Source: Bugula neritina (Eukaryota; Bryozoa; Gymnolaemata; Cheilostomatida; Bugulidae). From it: DNA of 64,000 bases. A program made the translations under genes and the position numbers. The stretch covers positions 1 to 64,000 of the forward strand of contig OZ037771.1 in the NCBI GenBank assembly GCA_964035545.1. Reading direction: 5' to 3'. Positions 1-14,109 of this stretch are shown here, one piece after another. Each line of letters opens with the position of its first letter. The first letter of the stretch is position 1. The notes beneath the pieces were generated by a model. It was given only the letters and a program-made list of their open reading frames with translations, ran no database searches and was not told where the DNA came from.

Positions 1-3000
1 CCCAAACCCCAAACCCCAAACCCCAAACCCCAAACCCCAAAACCCCAAACCCACCCAAACCCCAAACCCCCAACCCCAAACCCCAAACCCCAAACCCCAA
101 ACCCCAAACCCCAAACCCCAAACCCCAAACCCCAAACCCAAACCCCAAACCCCAAACCCCAAACCCCAAACCCCAAACCCCAAACCCCAAACCCAACCCC
201 AAACCCCAAACCCAAACCCCAAACCCCAAACCCCAAACCCCAAACCCCAACCCCAAACCCCAAACCCCAAACCCCAAACCCCAAACCCCAAACCCCAACC
301 CCAAACCCCAAACCCCAAACCCCAAACCCCCAAACCCCAAACCCAAACCCCAAACCCCAAACCCCAAACCCCAAACCCCAAACCCCAAACCCCAAACCCC
401 AAACCCCAAACCCCAAACCCCAAACACCCAAACCCCAAACCCAAAACCCAAACCCCAAACCCCAAACCCCAAACCCCAAACCCCAAACCCCAAACCCCAA
501 ACCCCCCCCCAAAACCCCAAACCCCAAAACCCCAAACCCCAAACCCCAAACCCCAAACCCCCAACCCCAAACCCCAAACCCCAACCCCAAACCCCAAACC
601 CCAACCCCAAACCCCAAACCCAAACCCCAAACCCCAAACCCCAAACCCCAAACCCCAAACCCCAAACCCCAAACCCCAAACCCAAACCCCAAACCCCAAA
701 CCCCAAACCCAAACCCCAACCCCAAACCCCAAACCCCAAACCCCAAACCCCAAACCCCAAACCCCAAACCCCAAACCCCAAACCCCAAACCCCAAACCCC
801 AAACCCCAAACCCCAACCCCAAACCCCAAACCCCAAACCCCAAACCCCAAACCCCAAACACCCAAACCCCAAACCCCAAACCCCAAACCCAAACCCCAAA
901 CCCCAAACCCCAAACCCAAACCCCAAACCCCAAACCCCCAAACCCCAAACCCCAAACCCCAAACCCCAACCCCAAACCCCAAACCCCAAACCCCAAACCC
1001 CCCAAACCCCAAACCCCAAACCCCCAACCCCCCAAACCCCAAACCCCAAACCCCAAACCCCAAACCCCAAACCCCAAACCCCAAACCCCAAACCCCAAAC
1101 CCCAAACCCCAAACCCCAAACCCCAAACCCCAAACCCCAAACCCCAAACCCCAAACCCCAAACCCAAACCCCAAACCCCAAACCCCAAACCCCAAACCCC
1201 AAACCCCAAACCCCAAACCCCAAACCCCAAACCCAAACCCCAAACCCCAAACCCCAAACCCCAAACCCCAAACCCCAAACCCAAACCCCAAACCCCAAAC
1301 CCCAAACCCCAAACCCAAACCCCAAACCCCAAACCCCAAACCCCAAACCCCAAACCCCAAACCCCAAACCCCAAACCCCAAACCCCAAACCCCAAACCCC
1401 AAACCCCAAACCCCAAACCCCAAACCCCAAACCCCAAACCCCAAACCCCAAACCCCAAACCCCAAACCCCAAACCCCAAACCCCAAACCCCAAACCCCAA
1501 ACCCCAAACCCCAAACCCCAAACCCAAACCCCAAACCCCAAACCCCAAACCCCAAACCCCAAACCCCAAACCCCAAACCCCAAACCCCAAACCCCAAACC
1601 CCAAACCCCAAACCCCAAACCCCAAACCCCAAACCCCAAACCCCAAACCCCAAACCCCAAACCCCAAACCCCAAACCCCAAACCCCAAACCCCAAACCCC
1701 AAACCCCAAACCCCAAACCCCAAACCCCAAACCCCAAACCCCAAACCCCAAACCCCAAACCCCAAACCCCAAACCCCAAACCCCAAACCCCAAACCCCAA
1801 ACCCCAAACCCCAAACCCCAAACCCCAAACCCCAAACCCCAAACCCCAAACCCCAAACCCCAAACCCAAACCCCAAACCCCAAACCCCAAACCCCAAACC
1901 CCAAACCCCAAACCCCAAACCCCAAACCCCAAACCCCAAACCCCAAACCCCAAACCCCAAACCCCAAACCCCAAACCCCAAACCCCAAACCCCAAACCCC
2001 AAACCCCAAACCCCAAACCCCAAACCCCAAACCCCAAACCCCAAACCCCAAACCCCAACCCCAAACCCCAAACCCCAAACCCCAAACCCCAAACCCCAAA
2101 CCCCAAACCCCAAACCCCAAACCCCAAACCCCAAACCCCAAACCCCAAACCCCAAACCCCAAACCCAAACCCCAAACCCCAAACCCCAAACCCCAAACCC
2201 CAAACCCCAAACCCCAAACCCCAAACCCCAAACCCCAAACCCCAAACCCCAAACCCCAAACCCCAAACCCCAAACCCCAAACCCCAAACCCCAAACCCCA
2301 AACCCCAAACCCAAACCCCAAACCCCAAACCCCAAACCCCAAACCCCAAACCCCAAACCCCAAACCCCAAACCCCAAACCCCAAACCCCAAACCCCAAAC
2401 CCCAAACCCCAAACCCCAAACCCCAAACCCCAAACCCCAAACCCCAAACCCCAAACCCCAAACCCCAAACCCAAACCCCAAACCCCAAACCCCAAACCCC
2501 AAACCCCAAACCCCAAACCCCAAACCCCAAACCCCAAACCCCAAACCCCAAACCCCAAACCCCAAACCCCAAACCCCAAACCCCAAACCCCAAACCCCAA
2601 ACCCCAAACCCCAAACCCCAAACCCCAAACCCCAAACCCCAAACCCCAAACCCCAAACCCCAAACCCCAAACCCCAAACCCCAAACCCCAAACCCCAAAC
2701 CCCAAACCCCAAACCCCAAACCCCAAACCCCAAACCCCAAACCCCAAACCCCAAACCCCAAACCCCAAACCCCAAACCCCAAACCCCAAACCCCAAACCC
2801 CAAACCCCAAACCCCAAACCCCAAACCCCAAACCCCAAACCCCAAACCCCAAACCCCAAACCCAAACCCCAAACCCCAAACCCCAAACCCCAAACCCCAA
2901 ACCCCAAACCCCAAACCCCAAACCCCAAACCCCAAACCCCAAACCCCAAACCCCAAACCCCAAACCCCAAACCCCAAACCCCAAACCCCAAACCCCAAAC

Positions 3001-6000
3001 CCCAAACCCCAAACCCCAAACCCCAAACCCCAAACCCCAAACCCCAAACCCCAAACCCCAAACCCCAAACCCCAAACCCCAAACCCCAAACCCCAAACCC
3101 CAAACCCCAAACCCCAAACCCCAAACCCCAAACCCCAAACCCCAAACCCCAAACCCCAAACCCCAAACCCCAAACCCCAAACCCCAAACCCCAAACCCCA
3201 AACCCCAAACCCCAAACCCCAAACCCCAAACCCCAAACCCCAAACCCCAAACCCCAAACCCCAAACCCCAAACCCCAAACCCCAAACCCCAAACCCCAAA
3301 CCCCAAACCCCAAACCCCAAACCCCAAACCCCAAACCCCAAACCCCAAACCCCAAACCCCAAACCCCAAACCCCAAACCCCAAACCCCAAACCCCAAACC
3401 CCAAACCCCAAACCCCAAACCCCAAACCCCAAACCCCAAACCCCAAACCCCAAACCCCAAACCCCAAACCCCAAACCCCAAACCCCAAACCCCAAACCCC
3501 AAACCCCAAACCCCAAACCCCAAACCCCAAACCCCAAACCCCAAACCCCAAACCCCAAACCCCAAACCCAAACCCCAAACCCCAAACCCCAAACCCCAAA
3601 CCCCAAACCCCAAACCCCAAACCCCAAACCCCAAACCCCAAACCCCAAACCCCAAACCCCAAACCCCAAACCCCAAACCCCAAACCCCAAACCCCAAACC
3701 CCAAACCCCAAACCCCAAACCCCAAACCCCAAACCCCAAACCCCAAACCCCAAACCCCAAACCCCAAACCCCAAACCCCAAACCCCAAACCCCAAACCCC
3801 AAACCCCAAACCCCAAACCCCAAACCCCAAACCCCAAACCCCAAACCCCAAACCCCAAACCCCAAACCCCAAACCCCAAACCCCAAACCCCAAACCCCAA
3901 ACCCCAAACCCCAAACCCCAAACCCCAAACCCCAAACCCCAAACCCCAAACCCCAAACCCCAAACCCCAAACCCCAAACCCCAAACCCCAAACCCCAAAC
4001 CCCAAACCCCAAACCCCAAACCCCAAACCCCAAACCCCAAACCCCAAACCCCAAACCCCAAACCCCAAACCCCAAACCCCAAACCCCAAACCCCAAACCC
4101 CAAACCCCAAACCCCAAACCCCAAACCCCAAACCCCAAACCCCAAACCCCAAACCCCAAACCCCAAACCCCAAACCCCAAACCCCAAACCCCAAACCCCA
4201 AACCCCAAACCCCAAACCCCAAACCCCAAACCCCAAACCCCAAACCCCAAACCCCAAACCCCAAACCCCAAACCCCAAACCCCAAACCCCAAACCCCAAA
4301 CCCCAAACCCCAAACCCCAAACCCCAAACCCCAAACCCCAAACCCCAAACCCCAAACCCCAAACCCCAAACCCCAAACCCCAAACCCCAAACCCCAAACC
4401 CCAAACCCCAAACCCCAAACCCCAAACCCCAAACCCCAAACCCCAAACCCCAAACCCCAAACCCCAAACCCCAAACCCCAAACCCCAAACCCCAAACCCC
4501 AAACCCCAAACCCCAAACCCCAAACCCCAAACCCCAAACCCCAAACCCCAAACCCCAAACCCCAAACCCCAAACCCCAAACCCCAAACCCCAAACCCCAA
4601 ACCCCAAACCCCAAACCCCAAACCCCAAACCCCAAACCCCAAACCCCAAACCCCAAACCCCAAACCCCAAACCCCAAACCCCAAACCCCAAACCCCAAAC
4701 CCCAAACCCCAAACCCCAAACCCCAAACCCCAAACCCCAAACCCCAAACCCCAAACCCCAAACCCCAAACCCCAAACCCCAAACCCCAAACCCCAAACCC
4801 CAAACCCCAAACCCCAAACCCCAAACCCCAAACCCCAAACCCCAAACCCCAAACCCCAAACCCCAAACCCCAAACCCCAAACCCCAAACCCCAAACCCCA
4901 AACCCCAAACCCCAAACCCCAAACCCCAAACCCCAAACCCCAAACCCCAAACCCCAAACCCCAAACCCCAAACCCCAAACCCCAAACCCCAAACCCCAAA
5001 CCCCAAACCCCAAACCCCAAACCCCAAACCCCAAACCCCAAACCCCAAACCCCAAACCCCAAACCCCAAACCCCAAACCCCAAACCCCAAACCCCAAACC
5101 CCAAACCCCAAACCCCAAACCCCAAACCCCAAACCCCAAACCCCAAACCCCAAACCCCAAACCCCAAACCCCAAACCCCAAACCCCAAACCCCAAACCCC
5201 AAACCCCAAACCCCAAACCCCAAACCCCAAACCCCAAACCCCAAACCCCAAACCCCAAACCCCAAACCCCAAACCCCAAACCCCAAACCCCAAACCCCAA
5301 ACCCCAAACCCCAAACCCCAAACCCCAAACCCCAAACCCCAAACCCCAAACCCCAAACCCCAAACCCCAAACCCCAAACCCCAAACCCCAAACCCCAAAC
5401 CCCAAACCCCAAACCCCAAACCCCAAACCCCAAACCCCAAACCCCAAACCCCAAACCCCAAACCCCAAACCCCAAACCCCAAACCCCAAACCCCAAACCC
5501 CAAACCCCAAACCCCAAACCCCAAACCCCAAACCCCAAACCCCAAACCCCAAACCCCAAACCCCAAACCCCAAACCCCAAACCCCAAACCCCAAACCCCA
5601 AACCCCAAACCCCAAACCCCAAACCCCAAACCCCAAACCCCAAACCCCAAACCCCAAACCCCAAACCCCAAACCCCAAACCCCAAACCCCAAACCCCAAA
5701 CCCCAAACCCCAAACCCCAAACCCCAAACCCCAAACCCCAAACCCCAAACCCCAAACCCCAAACCCCAAACCCCAAACCCCAAACCCCAAACCCCAAACC
5801 CCAAACCCCAAACCCCAAACCCCAAACCCCAAACCCCAAACCCCAAACCCCAAACCCCAAACCCCAAACCCCAAACCCCAAACCCCAAACCCCAAACCCC
5901 AAACCCCAAACCCCAACCCCAAACCCCAAACCCCAAACCCCAAACCCCAAACCCCAAACCCCAAACCCCAAACCCCAAACCCCAAACCCCAAACCCCAAA

Positions 6001-9000
6001 CCCCAAACCCCAAACCCCAAACCCCAAACCCCAAACCCCAAACCCCAAACCCCAAACCCCAAACCCCAAACCCCAAACCCCAAACCCCAAACCCCAAACC
6101 CCAAACCCCAAACCCCAAACCCCAAACCCCAAACCCCAAACCCCAAACCCCAAACCCCAAACCCCAAACCCCAAACCCCAAACCCCAAACCCCAAACCCC
6201 AAACCCCAAACCCCAAACCCCAAACCCCAAACCCCAAACCCCAAACCCCAAACCCCAAACCCCAAACCCCAAACCCCAAACCCCAAACCCCAAACCCCAA
6301 ACCCCAAACCCCAAACCCCAAACCCCAAACCCCAAACCCCAAACCCCAAACCCCAAACCCCAAACCCCAAACCCCAAACCCCAAACCCCAAACCCCAAAC
6401 CCCAAACCCCAAACCCCAAACCCCAAACCCCAAACCCCAAACCCCAAACCCCAAACCCCAAACCCCAAACCCCAAACCCCAAACCCCAAACCCCAAACCC
6501 CAAACCCCAAACCCCAAACCCCAAACCCCAAACCCCAAACCCCAAACCCCAAACCCCAAACCCCAAACCCCAAACCCCAAACCCCAAACCCCAAACCCCA
6601 AACCCCAAACCCCAAACCCCAAACCCCAAACCCCAAACCCCAAACCCCAAACCCCAAACCCCAAACCCCAAACCCCAAACCCCAAACCCCAAACCCCAAA
6701 CCCCAAACCCCAAACCCCAAACCCCAAACCCCAAACCCCAAACCCCAAACCCCAAACCCCAAACCCCAAACCCCAAACCCCAAACCCCAAACCCCAAACC
6801 CCAAACCCCAAACCCCAAACCCCAAACCCCAAACCCCAAACCCCAAACCCCAAACCCCAAACCCCAAACCCCAAACCCCAAACCCCAAACCCCAAACCCC
6901 AAACCCCAAACCCCAAACCCCAAACCCCAAACCCCAAACCCCAAACCCCAAACCCCAAACCCCAAACCCCAAACCCCAAACCCCAAACCCCAAACCCCAA
7001 ACCCCAAACCCCAAACCCCAAACCCCAAACCCCAAACCCCAAACCCCAAACCCCAAACCCCAAACCCCAAACCCCAAACCCCAAACCCCAAACCCCAAAC
7101 CCCAAACCCCAAACCCCAAACCCCAAACCCCAAACCCCAAACCCCAAACCCCAAACCCCAAACCCCAAACCCCAAACCCCAAACCCCAAACCCCAAACCC
7201 CAAACCCCAAACCCCAAACCCCAAACCCCAAACCCCAAACCCCAAACCCCAAACCCCAAACCCCAAACCCCAAACCCCAAACCCCAAACCCCAAACCCCA
7301 AACCCCAAACCCCAAACCCCAAACCCCAAACCCCAAACCCCAAACCCCAAACCCCAAACCCCAAACCCCAAACCCCAAACCCCAAACCCCAAACCCCAAA
7401 CCCCAAACCCCAAACCCCAAACCCCAAACCCCAAACCCCAAACCCCAAACCCCAAACCCCAAACCCCAAACCCCAAACCCCAAACCCCAAACCCCAAACC
7501 CCAAACCCCAAACCCCAAACCCCAAACCCCAAACCCCAAACCCCAAACCCCAAACCCCAAACCCCAAACCCCAAACCCCAAACCCCAAACCCCAAACCCC
7601 AAACCCCAAACCCCAAACCCCAAACCCCAAACCCCAAACCCCAAACCCCAAACCCCAAACCCCAAACCCCAAACCCCAAACCCCAAACCCCAAACCCCAA
7701 ACCCCAAACCCCAAACCCCAAACCCCAAACCCCAAACCCCAAACCCCAAACCCCAAACCCCAAACCCCAAACCCCAAACCCCAAACCCCAAACCCCAAAC
7801 CCCAAACCCCAAACCCCAAACCCCAAACCCCAAACCCCAAACCCCAAACCCCAAACCCCAAACCCCAAACCCCAAACCCCAAACCCCAAACCCCAAACCC
7901 CAAACCCCAAACCCCAAACCCCAAACCCCAAACCCCAAACCCCAAACCCCAAACCCCAAACCCCAAACCCCAAACCCCAAACCCCAAACCCCAAACCCCA
8001 AACCCCAAACCCCAAACCCCAAACCCCAAACCCCAAACCCCAAACCCCAAACCCCAAACCCCAAACCCCAAACCCCAAACCCCAAACCCCAAACCCCAAA
8101 CCCCAAACCCCAAACCCCAAACCCCAAACCCCAAACCCCAAACCCCAAACCCCAAACCCCAAACCCCAAACCCCAAACCCCAAACCCCAAACCCCAAACC
8201 CCAAACCCCAAACCCCAAACCCCAAACCCCAAACCCCAAACCCCAAACCCCAAACCCCAAACCCCAAACCCCAAACCCCAAACCCCAAACCCCAAACCCC
8301 AAACCCCAAACCCCAAACCCCAAACCCCAAACCCCAAACCCCAAACCCCAAACCCCAAACCCCAAACCCCAAACCCCAAACCCCAAACCCCAAACCCCAA
8401 ACCCCAAACCCCAAACCCCAAACCCCAAACCCCAAACCCCAAACCCCAAACCCCAAACCCCAAACCCCAAACCCCAAACCCCAAACCCCAAACCCCAAAC
8501 CCCAAACCCCAAACCCCAAACCCCAAACCCCAAACCCCAAACCCCAAACCCCAAACCCCAAACCCCAAACCCCAAACCCCAAACCCCAAACCCCAAACCC
8601 CAAACCCCAAACCCCAAACCCCAAACCCCAAACCCCAAACCCCAAACCCCAAACCCCAAACCCCAAACCCCAAACCCCAAACCCCAAACCCCAAACCCCA
8701 AACCCCAAACCCCAAACCCCAAACCCCAAACCCCAAACCCCAAACCCCAAACCCCAAACCCCAAACCCCAAACCCCAAACCCCAAACCCCAAACCCCAAA
8801 CCCCAAACCCCAAACCCCAAACCCCAAACCCCAAACCCCAAACCCCAAACCCCAAACCCCAAACCCCAAACCCCAAACCCCAAACCCCAAACCCCAAACC
8901 CCAAACCCCAAACCCCAAACCCCAAACCCCAAACCCCAAACCCCAAACCCCAAACCCCAAACCCCAAACCCCAAACCCCAAACCCCAAACCCCAAACCCC

Positions 9001-11090
9001 AAACCCCAAACCCCAAACCCCAAACCCCAAACCCCAAACCCCAAACCCCAAACCCCAAACCCCAAACCCCAAACCCCAAACCCCAAACCCCAAACCCCAA
9101 ACCCCAAACCCCAAACCCCAAACCCCAAACCCCAAACCCCAAACCCCAAACCCCAAACCCCAAACCCCAAACCCCAAACCCCAAACCCCAAACCCCAAAC
9201 CCCAAACCCCAAACCCCAAACCCCAAACCCCAAACCCCAAACCCCAAACCCCAAACCCCAAACCCCAAACCCCAAACCCCAAACCCCAAACCCCAAACCC
9301 CAAACCCCAAACCCCAAACCCCAAACCCCAAACCCCAAACCCCAAACCCCAAACCCCAAACCCCAAACCCCAAACCCCAAACCCCAAACCCCAAACCCCA
9401 AACCCCAAACCCCAAACCCCAAACCCCAAACCCCAAACCCCAAACCCCAAACCCCAAACCCCAAACCCCAAACCCCAAACCCCAAACCCCAAACCCCAAA
9501 CCCCAAACCCCAAACCCCAAACCCCAAACCCCAAACCCCAAACCCCAAACCCCAAACCCCAAACCCCAAACCCCAAACCCCAAACCCCAAACCCCAAACC
9601 CCAAACCCCAAACCCCAAACCCCAAACCCCAAACCCCAAACCCCAAACCCCAAACCCCAAACCCCAAACCCCAAACCCCAAACCCCAAACCCCAAACCCC
9701 AAACCCCAAACCCCAAACCCCAAACCCCAAACCCCAAACCCCAAACCCCAAACCCCAAACCCCAAACCCCAAACCCCAAACCCCAAACCCCAAACCCCAA
9801 ACCCCAAACCCCAAACCCCAAACCCCAAACCCCAAACCCCAAACCCCAAACCCCAAACCCCAAACCCCAAACCCCAAACCCCAAACCCCAAACCCCAAAC
9901 CCCAAACCCCAAACCCCAAACCCCAAACCCCAAACCCCAAACCCCAAACCCCAAACCCCAAACCCCAAACCCCAAACCCCAAACCCCAAACCCCAAACCC
10001 CAAACCCCAAACCCCAAACCCCAAACCCCAAACCCCAAACCCCAAACCCCAAACCCCAAACCCCAAACCCCAAACCCCAAACCCCAAACCCCAAACCCCA
10101 AACCCCAAACCCCAAACCCCAAACCCCAAACCCCAAACCCCAAACCCCAAACCCCAAACCCCAAACCCCAAACCCCAAACCCCAAACCCCAAACCCCAAA
10201 CCCCAAACCCCAAACCCCAAACCCCAAACCCCAAACCCCAAACCCCAAACCCCAAACCCCAAACCCCAAACCCCAAACCCCAAACCCCAAACCCCAAACC
10301 CCAAACCCCAAACCCCAAACCCCAAACCCCAAACCCCAAACCCCAAACCCCAAACCCCAAACCCCAAACCCCAAACCCCAAACCCCAAACCCCAAACCCC
10401 AAACCCCAAACCCCAAACCCCAAACCCCAAACCCCAAACCCCAAACCCCAAACCCCAAACCCCAAACCCCAAACCCCAAACCCCAAACCCCAAACCCCAA
10501 ACCCCAAACCCCAAACCCCAAACCCCAAACCCCAAACCCCAAACCCCAAACCCCAAACCCCAAACCCCAAACCCCAAACCCCAAACCCCAAACCCCAAAC
10601 CCCAAACCCCAAACCCCAAACCCCAAACCCCAAACCCCAAACCCCAAACCCCAAACCCCAAACCCCAAACCCCAAACCCCAAACCCCAAACCCCAAACCC
10701 CAAACCCCAAACCCCAAACCCCAAACCCCAAACCCCAAACCCCAAACCCCAAACCCCAAACCCCAAACCCCAAACCCCAAACCCCAAACCCCAAACCCCA
10801 AACCCCAAACCCCAAACCCCAAACCCCAAACCCCAAACCCCAAACCCCAAACCCCAAACCCCAAACCCCAAACCCCAAACCCCAAACCCCAAACCCCAAA
10901 CCCCAAACCCCAAACCCCAAACCCCAAACCCCAAACCCCAAACCCCAAACCCCAAACCCCAAACCCCAAACCCCAAACCCCAAACCCCAAACCCCAAACC
11001 CCAAACCCCAAACCCCAAACCCCAAACCCCAAACCCCAAACCCCAAACCCCAAACCCCAAACCCCAAACCCCAACCCCAAACCCCAAACC
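1..11090. repeat. Telomeric array, (CCCCAAA)n = TTTGGGG on the G-strand
   Basis: Uninterrupted tandem heptamer CCCCAAA over about 11.1 kb, roughly 1,580 units. The C-rich strand runs 5' to 3' into the chromosome, as it must at a left-hand chromosome end. Variant units (CCCAAA, CCCCAA, CCCCCAAA, a C9 run near 505) are dense in the first 1.3 kb, sparse to about 3.6 kb, and almost absent afterwards apart from CCCCAA units near 5913 and 11071. The canonical animal repeat is TTAGGG, while ciliates use TTGGGG or TTTTGGGG, so this heptamer is unusual for a genome carrying animal genes. Confidence 0.95.
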
Positions 11091-11140
11091 ACTAATTTTC
11101 ATAATTCTCAAACCTTCACAAACCACTAATTTTCATAATC
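11087..11140. repeat. 20-bp direct repeat at the telomere/subtelomere junction
   Basis: The 20-mer AAACCACTAATTTTCATAAT occurs at 11087-11106 and again at 11120-11139. The first copy overlaps the last telomeric bases. It marks where the telomere was added or healed. Confidence 0.8.
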
Positions 11141-11763
11141 ATACAATTAGCGAGACCACCAAACACACTCAACTATCAATTGTTTATGACATCCGAACTT
11201 ATAGATTACATTAGTGGAACTCCACTTCAATGTTGTCCTCTTTTGGCTAGTTTTCTTACCCTTTGCTACCTTGAGCTCACTCAGCAACTCTTAGCTTTCA
11301 TATGGACAGTTTGCCAAACTCGTGATTAGATACATAATGCTGCATTCGTTTGGTCAGTAATTAATTTAGCATATTTCCTCGAAGTTAACATACCAACCAC
11401 ATAACTTTCCATTGGTAGTTTTCTACACAACTTTACCTCTCTATCATTTCTTACAGTCACTCTTCACCATATTCGAGTTATCCTCTTTTTAAATTGAATG
11501 AAACTTGTACTATTTCAAACTATATTGGCCTTATGGTTTATATACTTTTTTTGCTTTTTAAGGCTATGGTTTTTAAACCTTGTGCTTCACCCATTCTTTT
11601 CCGTTGCTGATCAACGAATTATCCTAATATATACACTTAATCTATAGCTCGCACTCTCTTGAGTCTGTTGTCATTTTTTATTATTTGTTCAACCAATAGA
11701 AAGCCGTTATTCACAGTCCATGGATATTAAAGCCGTGCACGGCCAGTCATGCGTCACGATACA

Positions 11764-11780
11764 TGACGTAACAAGCACGT
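11764..11780 (+). promoter_or_regulatory. CRE-like 17-mer, possible promoter element of the + subtelomeric arm
   Basis: TGACGTAACAAGCACGT contains TGACGTAA, a CRE/ATF-type core. The exact 17-mer recurs inverted at 33281-33297. The two sites bracket the mirrored repeat units, each at the outer 5' side of the unit it would drive. A promoter role is inferred from this placement only. Confidence 0.45.
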
Positions 11781-13529
11781 ATTCAATCGTGGTTCTAATT
11801 GGATCGCCATTCATCATTCACTCGGCTGAACCTACATTGATGTCTTCTGCAAGTTCTGTTTAGAGAATCCTTAACCCTGTCGCGGTATCTGTATCGACTG
11901 CTAATTCAATTAAATTTCAAGTCGTGGCTCCTTGCATTTAATTATAATCGTTTTCATTTTATGTCAAACGTCATCATTAAGATTATGTTAGTAATAGTAA
12001 CACTAAGGCTAATGATTTAAGTAATGCCAATAGACTATAGAGTAATAGTAGCTCACTTGACTATTTTTAGTAGTTTTAGTAGCTTATTAGTATTACTATT
12101 AGTATTACTAACACAAATACTTGCACTAACAGTACTAGTAAGAGTAATATTAATAGTTATAGTATTAGTTGTCATTTTTGTTTTTATTATCAGAATAAAT
12201 ATCAATATGATATTGATAACCATAGGCAACAAAAGTCGATGATGATTATAATCATAATGATAATGTCAACTATTGTTATAATAATTATAATCATAACTGC
12301 AATGCCTAATGATTATAATAATATTTTAAATTATGATATTGATTATTATTCTCATTTTCATTCTCTTCCAGGCTCCCGTTTTATTTTATTTTCCCACAAC
12401 TCAAACCTCTACTGGTAACTTATAAGCATGTCTATGACCATTAGTCATAATTGTAATGAAATGTTATTTCAAGTTGGGTGTCTTTATTTGTGTTTCGTCC
12501 GTCTAGTTTTAGCACTTGTTCTAGTCTCTTGGAAATTGGGTTTTATGCATATTGATATTCATCATTATAATCACTACTATTCTACTTTGTTACCATCAGT
12601 ATATGACTACGAAAATTTATATTCATCATTCAAATTGATATTATGAATAGAGTAAAAATTTTACTCCATTAGTTGTGTTTGTTTTTATGCTAATGACAAA
12701 TAGGTAATAGTAGTATAAAAATATAATATGTTTTGTATTTTCATACTCGAGTTTATGTAATATTAGAATGGTAATTTGTTCCTATTTTTCATTCATTTAA
12801 GTTAGTCAGTTTGAACTCATTTTCAGTTCAAAATCATTTAATTTGTATGTAATATGATTCACTCATTTTGAGTTTTGACAATTTTCCCTCATTCCCTATT
12901 AAGTATTTCCATACCGTTTAAACACCATGATCATGCTCAGGTTTTGCCAAAGTTGATTTTTTTAAATCAACACTCAATGTTTCGAGGCAATCAGTTTCAC
13001 CATTATGGCCTGTTTCTTGTAATCTACTGTATTTAGATGAATAGTGTTTACAAAGTCAATAATGATCCTAATATAACACTTCCTCTGCTGAATTCAGATT
13101 AGTAACACATGCAGGCAGTAGAATGCTTTTATGACTGTTGTTTTCACTTCACTCTGCTTCACTTTTGCCATTTCTGTTTGTTCACGGTTTCTCAGATTTG
13201 TGTAAAAGCTGTTGTTTGTTTCTTCTCAGTATTTTTAGTTTTTCAGTTTAAACCCCAAACCCCATATCACATATTATCTAATATTGTAAAACATTCCAAA
13301 TTTTCCATCTGTTTAAATTTCTGATTCACTTTTTGAATATTGTAGTTATTTGTGGAGGAAACTTGCAGTATTTTCTAAAAATCATCTACATACCTGTATA
13401 GTTACATATCTATTCTATTGTGTGTTTTTTAATAATCAATAATGTGCCATGCTATTTCACGTGATGTAATAATTTTATTATCAGCTAACTCTGGTAAGTG
13501 AAATTTGTGCAGCTTGCTGCTTGCTCCTA

Positions 13530-13830
13530 ATGTAGTTGTCTTCTCTTGTTTTTTTTGAAGTTCCATTACGAAGTTGTCTTCTTTTGTTTTCCTGAACTCT
13601 CATAATGTAGTTGTCTTCTCCTGTTCTCCTAAAGTTCCATTATGTAGTTGTCTTCTCTTGTTTTCTTAAAGTTCCATTGCGAAGTTGTCATTTTTTGTTT
13701 TCCTGAACTCTCGTAATGTAGTTGTCTTCTCTTGTTTTCTTAAAGTTCCATTGCGAAGTTGTCATTTTTTGTTTTCCTGAACTCTCGTAATGTAGTTGTC
13801 TTCTCTCAGTTTCTTGGAATATGATGAGGT
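13530..13830. repeat. 74-bp minisatellite with GTAGTTGTCTTCTCTTG core
   Basis: About four degenerate tandem copies. The clearest period is 74 bp (GCGAAGTTGTCA recurs 74 bp apart near 13679 and 13753). The core AGTTGTCTTCTCT also appears inside exon-like block D of the downstream units (for example 17270), so this array may derive from that block. Confidence 0.75.
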
Positions 13831-14109
13831 AGTTGTTTTCTTTAGGATATTCAAAAGCTCACACTTTCAAATTGTCTGCTCTGTCAGTAAGAATAGTTTG
13901 ATCAGTCTACTGTGACTCAGCAGCCTCCAGACTAGGGAAGTATTTTGTTCTCACTTGGTAACTATGTTTAGCTTGCTGGTAACAATCAGGTATATTTGCT
14001 AGCTTTATTATTTATCAGGTTATGGCTCTTTCAACAAATCATATTTTAACTTAATTAAGCATGATGACACTCTTCTACTTATTTGAGTAATGATTAATCT
14101 TCAACATTA

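Noticed and set aside
1-11090. Ciliate origin suggested by the G4T3-type telomere
   Set aside because: The genes end at ordinary TAA/TAG stops, have long animal-style introns and belong to animal families, which does not fit a ciliate.
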